In this document: one piece after another, positions 1 to 7,507 of the stretch | Layout: the number at the start of each line of letters is the position of its first letter | How positions within the stretch are numbered: position 1 is the stretch's first letter | NCBI GenBank assembly: GCA_015709575.1 | Contig: CP054190.1 | Location: 434,001-498,000 of the forward strand | DNA: 64,000 bases | Direction: 5' to 3' | Source of the DNA: Planctomycetia bacterium | GTDB taxonomy: Bacteria; Planctomycetota; Phycisphaerae; UBA1845; Fen-1342 | Notes under the pieces: model-generated | The model's input: only the letters and a program-made list of their open reading frames with translations | Told to the model about the DNA's origin: nothing | The model's database searches: none | Position numbers and translations under genes: made by a program

Positions 1-508
1 TGAACACGCCCTTGTTCCCGTCGAAGTGCATGCGATACGACGTGCCCTTCGGGATCAGCACGTAGTCATGCTCGCGGAAGGGCAGATCGCCGAAGATGCT
101 CTCCACCCGCCCGCTGCCGGACTTGATGAAGAACAGCTCGTCCCCGTCGCCGTTGCAGAAGAACCGCCCGGCCGGCTGCGTCGGCTTGGCGATCGAGATA
201 TGAACGTCGGGGTTGAAGAGCATCATCCGCCGGCCGGTGAGAAAGTCGCCGCCCGGCTTCACGTCCTGCGAGCGGATGTGGCGCCGGTGCAGCGACTGCC
301 GCTCCAGCGGCTGGAACGGGTAATAGCCCGGCAGCTCAAGCCCGGCCACCTCGAACTCATCCGTCGGCGGCGTGCGGTAATAGAGGATCGAGAACGGGCC
401 GTTGAAGCCTTCGCGGGTGATCATCTGCTCCATCAGCAGCTTGCCGTTCTCATAAAAGGCCGTGTGCGGCTTGGGGGGAAAAACGCCCAGCGCATGTCGA
501 TGCAGCAT
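1..508 (-). CDS. hmgA: Homogentisate 1,2-dioxygenase, N-terminal part (runs off the window)
   Basis: The minus-strand reading from the ATG at 508 gives about 169 residues that continue past the window edge. The start LGVFPPKPHTAF, then LLMEQMITREGF and the cupin-like stretch GDELFFIKSGSG match the N-terminal half of homogentisate 1,2-dioxygenase, the Fe(II) enzyme that opens the homogentisate ring to maleylacetoacetate in tyrosine/phenylalanine breakdown. The metal ligands lie in the C-terminal half and are not visible here. A perfect TATAAT lies about 95 bases upstream. The protein is cytoplasmic, with no signal peptide. Family assignment is by motif recognition; the start is chosen because the homologous N-terminus begins within a few residues of it. 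Confidence 0.88.
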   Translation of the reverse strand, partial: MLHRHALGVFPPKPHTAFYENGKLLMEQMITREGFNGPFSILYYRTPPTDEFEVAGLELPGYYPFQPLERQSLHRRHIRSQDVKPGGDFLTGRRMMLFNPDVHISIAKPTQPAGRFFCNGDGDELFFIKSGSGRVESIFGDLPFREHDYVLIPKGTSYRMHFDGNKGVF

Positions 509-603
509 GATGCTCCGCCTGTGTCTGATTGGTGCGCGCATCCGCCCGCCCGCGCTCCCGCACGTCGAGAGCCGCCGGCGGGCGATGCACGCCCGAGGAT
601 GGG

Positions 604-609
604 ATTATA
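604..609 (-). promoter_or_regulatory. Candidate -10 box for hmgA
   Basis: Read on the minus strand this is TATAAT, rare in such GC-rich DNA, about 95 bases ahead of the hmgA start at 508. No good TTGACA-like -35 is visible 16-18 bases further upstream. Similar unaccompanied TATAAT boxes precede the minus-strand genes starting at 6310 and 23059. Confidence 0.35.
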
Positions 610-678
610 CGACTGCGCGCAGCCGAACGCCGGGGGGGCCTGAACCGCGCCGCCGCCCGCTGGCCGGGCCGCGGACCG

Positions 679-3600
679 CTACGGCACCAGCGGGCCGGTG
701 AACACCTGCTGCAGCACGCGGATATCGTGCATGTCCACGTCGGCGTCTCCGTCCTGGTCGCACTTCGTGCGGCAGAAGTTCCCCGGCGGGTAGGTCGTGC
801 CCGGCCCGCGCAGGCAGAAGAACGCCAGTTGCGCATCGGCGAAATCCACGTCGCCGTCGTTGTTCTGGTCAAACGGCAGTGACGCCGCCGCCGACCGCAG
901 GAACGGAATGATCCGCTGCATCACGGCCGCCCGCGACGCGCTCGACCCGATCGCCTCAAACGGGAATCCGAACGTCACGGTGTTGAAACTCGGGCCGACC
1001 TGCTGCACGGCCGCGATGCCGCCCGCGCCGCCGACGTAATTCAGCGCCGCCACCGCCCCGCTCTGCAACGTCAGCACGTCCGGCGTCGGCACGCGGTAGG
1101 GGGCGCCGCTCGCCTCGTCAAACGAGAACGCGGCCAGCCCGTTGAAAATGCCCCCCGCCGTCGGAGTCACGTTGGATGTGTTCGCGTTGTCCGCGCCGTA
1201 GCCGATCTTGAGCTTGGTCGTTGCAAACGTCACGCCGGCGGATTGACCGATCAGGTCGAAGGCGATTTCCGCGCCGCTGATGAACAACCCGCGCCCGCCG
1301 GCCAGGTACGTGTTCAGCGCCGCCTGCTCCCCCGCGCTGAGCGTCTGGTCCGCGCTGCTCTCGTTGCCGAGAATCCACACCACCACGTTGAAATTCGTGA
1401 GCGTGACGACCAGGTCGATGATCGCCTCGTTCGAGCAGGAGGCGAAGCCGTGGCCGTTGGCCGCCAGCGCCTCGGCGTGCTGCACGACGTAGTTGAAGGC
1501 GTTGCTGCGCAGCCAGATCTGCCGCTCGATCGAGTCGCCCGAGTAGGCCGGCGGCTGCGTGAACGTCTGCACCGGGTTGGTCTGTCGCCGTAGCCGATCA
1601 AAGCCGTTGACGATCAGGATGTCGGCTGTGCCGCTGGTCGGTCGCCGCACCGCCAGCACCTCGGTCGGCATCGACTCGCCGCCCGCGTTCGTCGCGGCGA
1701 TGCGCAGGTAGCGCGTCTGCCCGGTCGGCACCCCCGTCAGCGTGTGCGAGGTGACGTTGCCCAGCACGATCGGATCGCCGAACCCGTAGCCGTCGGTGGA
1801 TTGGTAAATCACGTAGCCGGTCGCAGCGTCGCCGCGCGCCCCGTCGGCCAGCGGCGCCGTCCACGACACCAGCACGTTGCCGCCGCCCTGGTCGATCACT
1901 CGTGGCGAGCGCGGCGTGTGCGGCGCGAAGGCCAGCGGCACAGCGCTGCCCGGCAGCGTGTTCAGGAATCGGATGATCCCGTGCACGCAGGAGCGGCCCA
2001 TCGCATCGCGCACACGCGGATCGCGCAGCAGCTCGGCGTCCTGCGCGTTGTCGTGAAACGCCAGTTCCACCAGCGTCGCGTCAAACTCGTTGCCGTTGTT
2101 CACCGTTGCAATCGCGCCGTAGGAGCCGGTCAGCGTCGCCGAGGCGCGATCCACCCACGCATGCTCGAACTGGCTGCTGAGAATCAGCATGTCGTTGTCG
2201 ATCTCGTTCGAGAGCGTCAGCGCAAAGGCGTTCTGGTTGGTGGTCGCTCCGAGGTCGGTGATCAGGCACAACTGGCCGCGCGAGGTCTGGTTGAACGCGT
2301 TGGTGTGAAACTCGAGGTAGACGCGTTTCCAGCGATCCACCTGCACGCCGCCCGCGGGCACGACGTTCATCTCCGCCGCCAGCCGCGCCCCCGCGCCAAC
2401 GTTGTCGCTCAGGTCGTCGCCTGCGCCGTCCCAGATGGTCGAGCTGAAGCCGACCGCCGTCTGCCCCAGTTCCCCGTGCGCCCAGTAACGCTGCCCCTCC
2501 TCGTCGCGCGGATAGCCGCTGGTCGAACCCGGGCCGGGTCGCGAGACCGTGCCCGTGCCCCCGCCGAAGCGAATCGCATCGGCGATCACCACCCCCGAAA
2601 TCGGCGACTGGTTCGATATCTCGACGTAGTGCGATGAGCCGGCGCTGAAGTAGTAATTTCCCAGCCACACCCAGCCGTTGCCGACCTCGCGATGATCCAC
2701 CAGCACCTCGCTGATCCCGCCGGTGTGGCTGATGCGATAGCGCTGCGGCACGCGGTTCGAGCTGGTGATGACGAACGTGTATACCGGATAGAAGCCCGCC
2801 GTGGTGATCGTCGGCGCGTATCGCGCGGTCGCGCTCTGTGAAGCGGCCGTGTTCGCGAAGCGATAGGCCACGCCGGAGTTCGTCACGCCGTTCTCGTAAT
2901 ACTTCGGGTTGCCGCTGTTCGACCACGAGCCGGTGTACGTCACCCCCGGATCATCCTGATCCAGCACGATCTCGATTGGCTGCCAGCCCAGCGGCCGCAA
3001 CGGCACCACCGTCGCACCGGCGTTGAACAGGTACGCGGCAAAATAGTTCAACTGGTCGATGTTGCCGTAATCCTCGCACATTCCCAGCAGCACCGGCCGC
3101 TGCAGGAACCAGCTCGACGCGCCGGCCGTCCAGCCGTGCCCGGCCGCGATGTACACCGTCACGCCGCTCAGCGCGCCCGTCGGCTGACGAGTCGCGTTGG
3201 CCGTCGGCCCGCTCGCCAGCGCCGACTCCCCGAAATTGTTCGGGATGCCGTGCACGTCGATCGGATCCGACGGCTCCTCGGGATCGACCGGTTTTGTGTA
3301 AAGATACGCGGCCAGCGAGACATAACCCGCTTCGCCCGCCTCGCGCACTGCGATTCGCACTCCCGCACAGCGCGGGTCACAGAGAAACGGCGAGATCATC
3401 GCGCGCGAGATCGTCTCGGCGTCAATCTCGCTGATCCGCCACGGGTGCGCAATCGGCCCCTCCTGCGGAATCTTGCCGAGCGTCAGGTCCAATTCCAGTA
3501 CGTCGTCGTGCCATTCGGCGCGATCGACCAGCGTGCCCGGCGGCAGCAGCGGAATGCCGAACTGCGTCTGCGCATCCGCGGCGATGCCGACCAGCGTCAC

Positions 3601-3777
3601 GAGCGTGTCCGTTGTCGCCGGCGAGTCCACGTCCAGCTCGATCCCCGCCATCCGCTCGCGGAAATACTGCGCCGTCTCGTGATCGCCCTCGTGCGCGACC
3701 GCCGTCGCGACCAGTGCGGTCAGCACGCCGCCCAGCAGAATCAGCCGGCAGGACCGCCGACTCGCTCGATTCGTCAT
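679..3777 (-). CDS. Secreted N-acetylmuramoyl-L-alanine amidase-like protein with inserted Golvesin-type domain, FN3 and dockerin-like tail
   Basis: I chose the ATG at 3777 (1032 residues) because it opens directly onto a signal peptide (LILLGGVLTALVATAVAHE); upstream in-frame sequence looks non-coding. Around residues 205-260 VYIAAGHGW and the following helix resemble the first zinc-site part of an Amidase_3 domain. Residues about 270-406 (VTYTGSWSNSG to VVIADAIRFGGG) look like a Golvesin/Xly carbohydrate-binding-like domain inserted into the amidase. The amidase resumes about 430-625 with LEFHTNAFN and ELAFHDN. A fibronectin-III-like segment (about 630-725), a domain resembling a class-I amidotransferase/ThuA fold (about 730-895, ILIVNGFDR, FISGAEIAFDLI) and two Asp-rich dockerin-like repeats (DQNNDGDVDFAD, DQDGDADVDMHD) follow. 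Likely acts on peptidoglycan or another glycan outside the cytoplasm. The amidase call is moderately sure; the amidotransferase-like domain is a guess. Confidence 0.72.
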   Translation of the reverse strand: MTNRASRRSCRLILLGGVLTALVATAVAHEGDHETAQYFRERMAGIELDVDSPATTDTLVTLVGIAADAQTQFGIPLLPPGTLVDRAEWHDDVLELDLTLGKIPQEGPIAHPWRISEIDAETISRAMISPFLCDPRCAGVRIAVREAGEAGYVSLAAYLYTKPVDPEEPSDPIDVHGIPNNFGESALASGPTANATRQPTGALSGVTVYIAAGHGWTAGASSWFLQRPVLLGMCEDYGNIDQLNYFAAYLFNAGATVVPLRPLGWQPIEIVLDQDDPGVTYTGSWSNSGNPKYYENGVTNSGVAYRFANTAASQSATARYAPTITTAGFYPVYTFVITSSNRVPQRYRISHTGGISEVLVDHREVGNGWVWLGNYYFSAGSSHYVEISNQSPISGVVIADAIRFGGGTGTVSRPGPGSTSGYPRDEEGQRYWAHGELGQTAVGFSSTIWDGAGDDLSDNVGAGARLAAEMNVVPAGGVQVDRWKRVYLEFHTNAFNQTSRGQLCLITDLGATTNQNAFALTLSNEIDNDMLILSSQFEHAWVDRASATLTGSYGAIATVNNGNEFDATLVELAFHDNAQDAELLRDPRVRDAMGRSCVHGIIRFLNTLPGSAVPLAFAPHTPRSPRVIDQGGGNVLVSWTAPLADGARGDAATGYVIYQSTDGYGFGDPIVLGNVTSHTLTGVPTGQTRYLRIAATNAGGESMPTEVLAVRRPTSGTADILIVNGFDRLRRQTNPVQTFTQPPAYSGDSIERQIWLRSNAFNYVVQHAEALAANGHGFASCSNEAIIDLVVTLTNFNVVVWILGNESSADQTLSAGEQAALNTYLAGGRGLFISGAEIAFDLIGQSAGVTFATTKLKIGYGADNANTSNVTPTAGGIFNGLAAFSFDEASGAPYRVPTPDVLTLQSGAVAALNYVGGAGGIAAVQQVGPSFNTVTFGFPFEAIGSSASRAAVMQRIIPFLRSAAASLPFDQNNDGDVDFADAQLAFFCLRGPGTTYPPGNFCRTKCDQDGDADVDMHDIRVLQQVFTGPLVP

Positions 3778-4088
3778 CACTGCTCCATCCGCCGCGCGGC
3801 ACCGTGAGAAAAGCGCCGACGGGGATGTCGGCACAGCGCTGTCCCCCCGCGTCCCCCAAGTGTAAATCCTCGCAGGATGGCGGTTCAAGCGCGGCGTCCG
3901 CGGCAGCGTCCGAAAACAATCTGAAAACGCCGCGCCGTTGTTGCGCCCGCGGCAAAATCGCTCACGGAGCGGCAATTCGCGCTAAGTAACGACAAGTACG
4001 CGGCTTCTGCCACATCGGCCTTGTTCCCGCGAGCCGCCGGGCATATCCTCCGATGAAGCTATTGGGCGTTCCCAGTGGGAGGTCGCGG
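3778..4088. other. Intergenic region between divergent secreted-protein genes
   Basis: About 310 bases between the divergent starts at 3777 and 4089. It must hold promoters for both genes, but I see no convincing -35/-10 pair and no RNA gene. The only clear signal is the GGGAGG at 4077-4082 that serves as ribosome binding site for the plus-strand gene. Confidence 0.4.
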
Positions 4089-5081
4089 ATGTTCCGGAAG
4101 TGTGTCATTGGCGGCGCTTGCGCGCTGGCGCTCACCGCGCCGGCCGCCGCCGGTCTGTACGACAATATCTATCGCGGCCTGGACCTGCTGGCGACGCCCA
4201 GCGGCGGCTTCGTCACTACCACCGCCGACGGCACGCGCGTCAACGGCGCCCGACTCGGGCGCATGCGCCTGGAGCACAATCGCGCCGGCCGCGGCTACGA
4301 GCTGCAGTTCGATCGCACCTTCGGCGTCGATGCCCGCGGCCGCCCCGAGGTGCTCGACCTCGGCCCGTACGAGTTGGAGCTGAGCGGCCAGACGCAGGCC
4401 ACGCTCGGCTACACCCGCGGCGGCTTCACCGCGCGGCGCGGCTTCTACACCGGCAACGCCGAGATCGCGGCCAACAATCTTCAGTACGCGCTGCGCGCCA
4501 AGAGCGGCGCACAGGACGCCGAGCTGGTCGGCTCGATGAGCATGGTGGGAACGACCGAGATCAACATGCTCGGTTTCTACACCGTCGAGTTGAACGTCAA
4601 CAACGCCAACTCCGAGCTGCGCCTCGATGGCGTGGTGGTCGAGACCCAGGACGACACGGATTTCGACATCGGGCCGGTCACCGTTCGCGGAAACATCTTC
4701 GTCGACGCGCTGACCGCGCTGCTCGGCGGGGCGGGGCTGGACACGGACGTCATCGAGCGCTTGTTTCCGAAGTCGCCGATCGGCAACATCACCGACTCGC
4801 TGGTGGAGCAGTTCCGCAAGCAGACGCTGGCCGCCGGCCTGACGCTCGACGGCGCGCCCGTGCACGGCATGACCGCCGAGGGGCAGGACGTAATCAGCGC
4901 GCTGCTGACGCCGTCGGACGCCACGCTCGCTTCGCTTACTGCGGCGGACGGCGCGTTGGCGAATGGCACAAACGTCGACGCCCTCACCGGCACGACCGCC
5001 AATGCGATTCCGGAGCCGACGACGCTCGCGCTGCTTGGCCTGGCGATGGTGGGCATGGCCGCTTCGCGCCGCCGTCGATAG
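4089..5081 (+). CDS. PEP-CTERM sorted exported protein of unknown function
   Basis: The ATG at 4089 is preceded by GGGAGG at a spacing of six bases, so it is preferred over the in-frame ATG at 4053. The 330-residue product begins with a signal peptide (FRKCVIGGACALALTAPAAAG) and ends with PEPTTLALLGLAMVGMAASR followed by arginines, a textbook PEP-CTERM signal: PEP motif, hydrophobic span and basic tail. Proteins of this class are recognised by exosortase and delivered to the surface, often alongside exopolysaccharide genes; no exosortase is in this window. The body is rich in beta-type sequence with no enzyme motif I recognise. Expected to be extracytoplasmic; function unknown. Confidence 0.8.
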   Translation: MFRKCVIGGACALALTAPAAAGLYDNIYRGLDLLATPSGGFVTTTADGTRVNGARLGRMRLEHNRAGRGYELQFDRTFGVDARGRPEVLDLGPYELELSGQTQATLGYTRGGFTARRGFYTGNAEIAANNLQYALRAKSGAQDAELVGSMSMVGTTEINMLGFYTVELNVNNANSELRLDGVVVETQDDTDFDIGPVTVRGNIFVDALTALLGGAGLDTDVIERLFPKSPIGNITDSLVEQFRKQTLAAGLTLDGAPVHGMTAEGQDVISALLTPSDATLASLTAADGALANGTNVDALTGTTANAIPEPTTLALLGLAMVGMAASRRRR

Positions 5082-5111
5082 CTCGGGGCGCGCGACGACC
5101 GGTTCTCTCGT

Positions 5112-5196
5112 GCGAGTTCCCAACTCGCGCTCGTGCCCACCCCGCTCGTGCGAGATTCCTATCTCGCACGCGCTATCGCGGGATTCCCATCCCGCG
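5112..5196. repeat. Three adjacent short hairpins with ATTCCYA-type loops
   Basis: Three inverted repeats sit side by side: 5112-5128 (gcgag/ctcgc), 5147-5170 (cgtgcgaga/tctcgcacg around ttccta) and 5177-5196 (cgcggga/tcccgcg around ttccca). They share the loop pattern ttccYa, so they look like copies of one element. The middle one recurs with a single mismatch at 32358-32381. They lie just downstream of the PEP-CTERM gene and may also act as a transcription terminator, although no T-run follows. The rest of the gap up to 5404 holds nothing I recognise. Confidence 0.6.
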
Positions 5197-5404
5197 AATA
5201 TCCCTCATCGAACGGATCCCCCGTGCCCCAGCGCGCGAAGCGGCCCTCTCCACAGCGTCCTTCCATGAACAGCGGCCTAAGTCCCCGGGCGACCATCGCG
5301 CATTTCGCCCGCAGGGCGAACGATCGTAGCCAGTGACTTCAGTCACTGGATCGCGTCGCACCTACCCCCCAAACAGCCTGCCTCACCCGCTCCGCGGGCG
5401 ACGA

Positions 5405-6310
5405 TCAGATCGCGGAGTTGTTGTTTGTATTGCTGTTCGTATTGGAGTTGTTGTTCGAGTTCGAGTTGCTGTTCGTATTTGAATTCGCGTTGGTGTTCGT
5501 CTCTTCGTCCTGCGGAATCAGCAGCGGCCGAAACGCGTCCTTCACCAGGTCAATGAAGTCCTGCGTCGTCAGCGCCGCCGTCGCCGCAAGGAACGACGTC
5601 TGAAGCACCGCGTCGAGCCAGCGAACCCGGAACTTCCGCTCCGCCGGCGCCGGCGTGGGGGTCGTCGTCTGCGAGCGCGCCTCGGGCTTCTGAAGCCGGG
5701 CAATCGCTCCACCGTCGCTCGTGGTCGCGGGCTTGTTCACCTCGCCGCTCGCGCCGCTGAGCGCTTTCTGCGTCCCGACTCCCGCTCCCGCGCCGCCCGT
5801 CGGGCTGAGCGCGATCAGGTCGGCCAGCGTGTAGCCGCCGCCCGTACCCGTCGTTGCGCCGGTCGTTGTCCCCGTGCTGCCGCCCAGCGAACCCAGCAGC
5901 GAGCCAAGCCCGCCGCTGCTGCCGCCCGCCAGATTCAGGAATGGGCTGACCGCCCCCAGCAGCGAGTTCAGTGTGCCGTTCAGTGTCGAGTTCGATCCGC
6001 CGGCGTTTGAACTGCCCACGCCCGCCGCGGCCGCCGCCATCGCCGCCGTCTCGCCCGAGCCGGTGCGATAGGCCGTGATCCGCTGTCCGATCAACCCGGT
6101 GTGCCGGTTGATCGCGTTCCGCACCCACGTCCCCGGCGAGCGCGCCCGAACGGCGCCGCCGCGCGCATTCTCATTCGGAGCATTCTCCGCAATGGTCGCT
6201 GTCGTTGTTGTGGTCGTCGGCGTTCCCGTCGAAGTGGTAGACTGCGCCACGGCCAGCACCGAAAACACCGACACCGCCACAGCCACAGCCGCCGCGAGAA
6301 TGCGTACCAT
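5405..6310 (-). CDS. Secreted low-complexity protein with Asn-rich C-terminus
   Basis: The ATG at 6310 gives a 301-residue protein with a clear signal peptide (MVRILAAAVAVAVSVFSVLAVAQ) and a gaaaggac ribosome binding site; longer in-frame starts run into the divergent gene and lack coding character. After a Thr-rich stretch (TTTTTTAT), there is a Gly/Ser/Leu-rich middle (LLGSLGGSTGTTTGATTG) and a C-terminal run of about 30 residues built almost only of Asn, Ser and Thr (NTNANSNTNSNSNSNNNS). A more ordinary block (RWLDAVLQTSFLAATAALTTQDFIDLVKDAF) precedes the tail. No catalytic motif is visible. It resembles other extracytoplasmic linker-rich proteins; function unknown. The Asn run comes from alternating aac/aat codons, unlike the strongly GC-biased codon use around it, so it may have expanded by slippage. 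Confidence 0.7.
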   Translation of the reverse strand: MVRILAAAVAVAVSVFSVLAVAQSTTSTGTPTTTTTTATIAENAPNENARGGAVRARSPGTWVRNAINRHTGLIGQRITAYRTGSGETAAMAAAAAGVGSSNAGGSNSTLNGTLNSLLGAVSPFLNLAGGSSGGLGSLLGSLGGSTGTTTGATTGTGGGYTLADLIALSPTGGAGAGVGTQKALSGASGEVNKPATTSDGGAIARLQKPEARSQTTTPTPAPAERKFRVRWLDAVLQTSFLAATAALTTQDFIDLVKDAFRPLLIPQDEETNTNANSNTNSNSNSNNNSNTNSNTNNNSAI

Positions 6311-6352
6311 GCGACCCGTCCTTTCGATGGCCGATTCGGCCGACCGCCCGAC

Positions 6353-6358
6353 ATTATA
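6353..6358 (-). promoter_or_regulatory. Candidate -10 box for the Asn-rich secreted protein gene
   Basis: Minus-strand TATAAT (ggg-TATAAT-g) lies 43 bases ahead of the start at 6310. The region upstream is a ccggccggccggg run without a recognisable -35. The divergent lipoprotein gene starts 98 bases away at 6456, so the two may share a control region. Confidence 0.35.
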
Positions 6359-6455
6359 CCCGGCCGGCCGGGTGTCGGTCGCATATGACGGCCACGGACT
6401 CGCCGACGGCCTTCGGCGCAAGTGCCCGCAGCGCGCTTCCATCATCGTCGGCCGC

Positions 6456-7472
6456 ATGGCCCTCATGGTTATCGGGCTATGCCTCGCCGCCGGCTGCGAA
6501 CGAAAACCCCCACCGGCGCCGCAGGCCCGTCTGCCCCACGACGCCCACATTGCCTTCATCGGCCGGCCGGCCGGCTCGCCACAGGCCGCCGCACTGGAGC
6601 TGGGCGCCCGCGCGTTCGCCGAGCGCCGAGCACTGCCACGGGTGCGTTTCTCCCGGCCGGCGTCTGATACCCCGGAAGCGCTCGGTCCGCTGATCGACGA
6701 TGCGCTGCGCGCCGAACCGGCGGCGGCCGTGATCGCGATTCCTCCCGGCGGACTGTCCGCGGACGATGCCGCGCGCCTGGCCCGGTTGAGCGGTCCGTTG
6801 GTGATCATCGGGCCGGTTCCTGACAACATCACCCCCAGCGGCAGCGTGGATGTCGATTGGGCCGAGGGCGCAGCGCTGCTGGGCGGCTCGCTGGCGCAGA
6901 TCGCGCCGGACGCGCGCTCCGCCTTGTTGTTGCACGACCGCGGACGCGACGCGGCCGCCGCTGGGCGCTACGAGCGGTTCATCGAACATCAGCGCGTCCG
7001 CGCCGGATTGCGCCTGCTCGACCAGCGCGAGTGGCGTACCGCCGGGCCGGCCGCGTCCGAGCTGATCGGCGAAATGCTCACCACCTTCCCGAACGCGGGC
7101 GTGATCGCAGCAATTACAGGCGAGCCGTGCGATCCGCTCGCCGCGCCGGAATCGGCGGCGGTCGCGGGTGTGCGGGGGCGCGTCGCGCTTCTCGGCGCGC
7201 ATCCGCGTCGCTGGCGGCCGCTGCGCGAGGGAGCCGCCCTTGCGCTGGTGGGTGCGATCGAGCCGCGCCTGGCGACGGAAGCGCTGGACCTGGCGATCGG
7301 CCTGTGCAACGGCCGGCCGGCCGGCGAGCGGCGCCTCATTCCGTGCGAGCTGGTGACTCGCGCTGCGCTCGACGATTTCGCACGGCGCTATGCCGAGGCG
7401 GCCGGCGCGCTGCCGGCCGAACTGGAGGCGATCGCGGAATCGGCCGTCTCGGACGGCGCGGGCGGGTCGTAG
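6456..7472 (+). CDS. Lipoprotein with periplasmic sugar-binding-protein-like fold
   Basis: The ATG at 6456 is picked because it is followed at once by a lipoprotein signal (MALMVIGLCLAAGC, Cys14 as the lipidated residue); the longer in-frame reading overlaps the divergent gene. The 338-residue product has the rhythm of a ribose-type periplasmic binding protein: HIAFIGRPAGSPQAAALELGARAFAE near the start, AVIAIPPGGLSADDAARLA about 80 residues on, VDVDWAEGAALLGGSLAQIAP, then AGVIAAITGEPCDPLA. This is a family-level resemblance only. No ABC permease or ATPase lies beside it, so it may be a sensor or a stand-alone binding protein rather than a transporter component. It would be membrane-anchored, facing the periplasm. 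Confidence 0.65.
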   Translation: MALMVIGLCLAAGCERKPPPAPQARLPHDAHIAFIGRPAGSPQAAALELGARAFAERRALPRVRFSRPASDTPEALGPLIDDALRAEPAAAVIAIPPGGLSADDAARLARLSGPLVIIGPVPDNITPSGSVDVDWAEGAALLGGSLAQIAPDARSALLLHDRGRDAAAAGRYERFIEHQRVRAGLRLLDQREWRTAGPAASELIGEMLTTFPNAGVIAAITGEPCDPLAAPESAAVAGVRGRVALLGAHPRRWRPLREGAALALVGAIEPRLATEALDLAIGLCNGRPAGERRLIPCELVTRAALDDFARRYAEAAGALPAELEAIAESAVSDGAGGS

Positions 7473-7507
7473 CCCTCGCTGCGCGCCAGCCGGGCGTCTC
7501 GCGGCGT

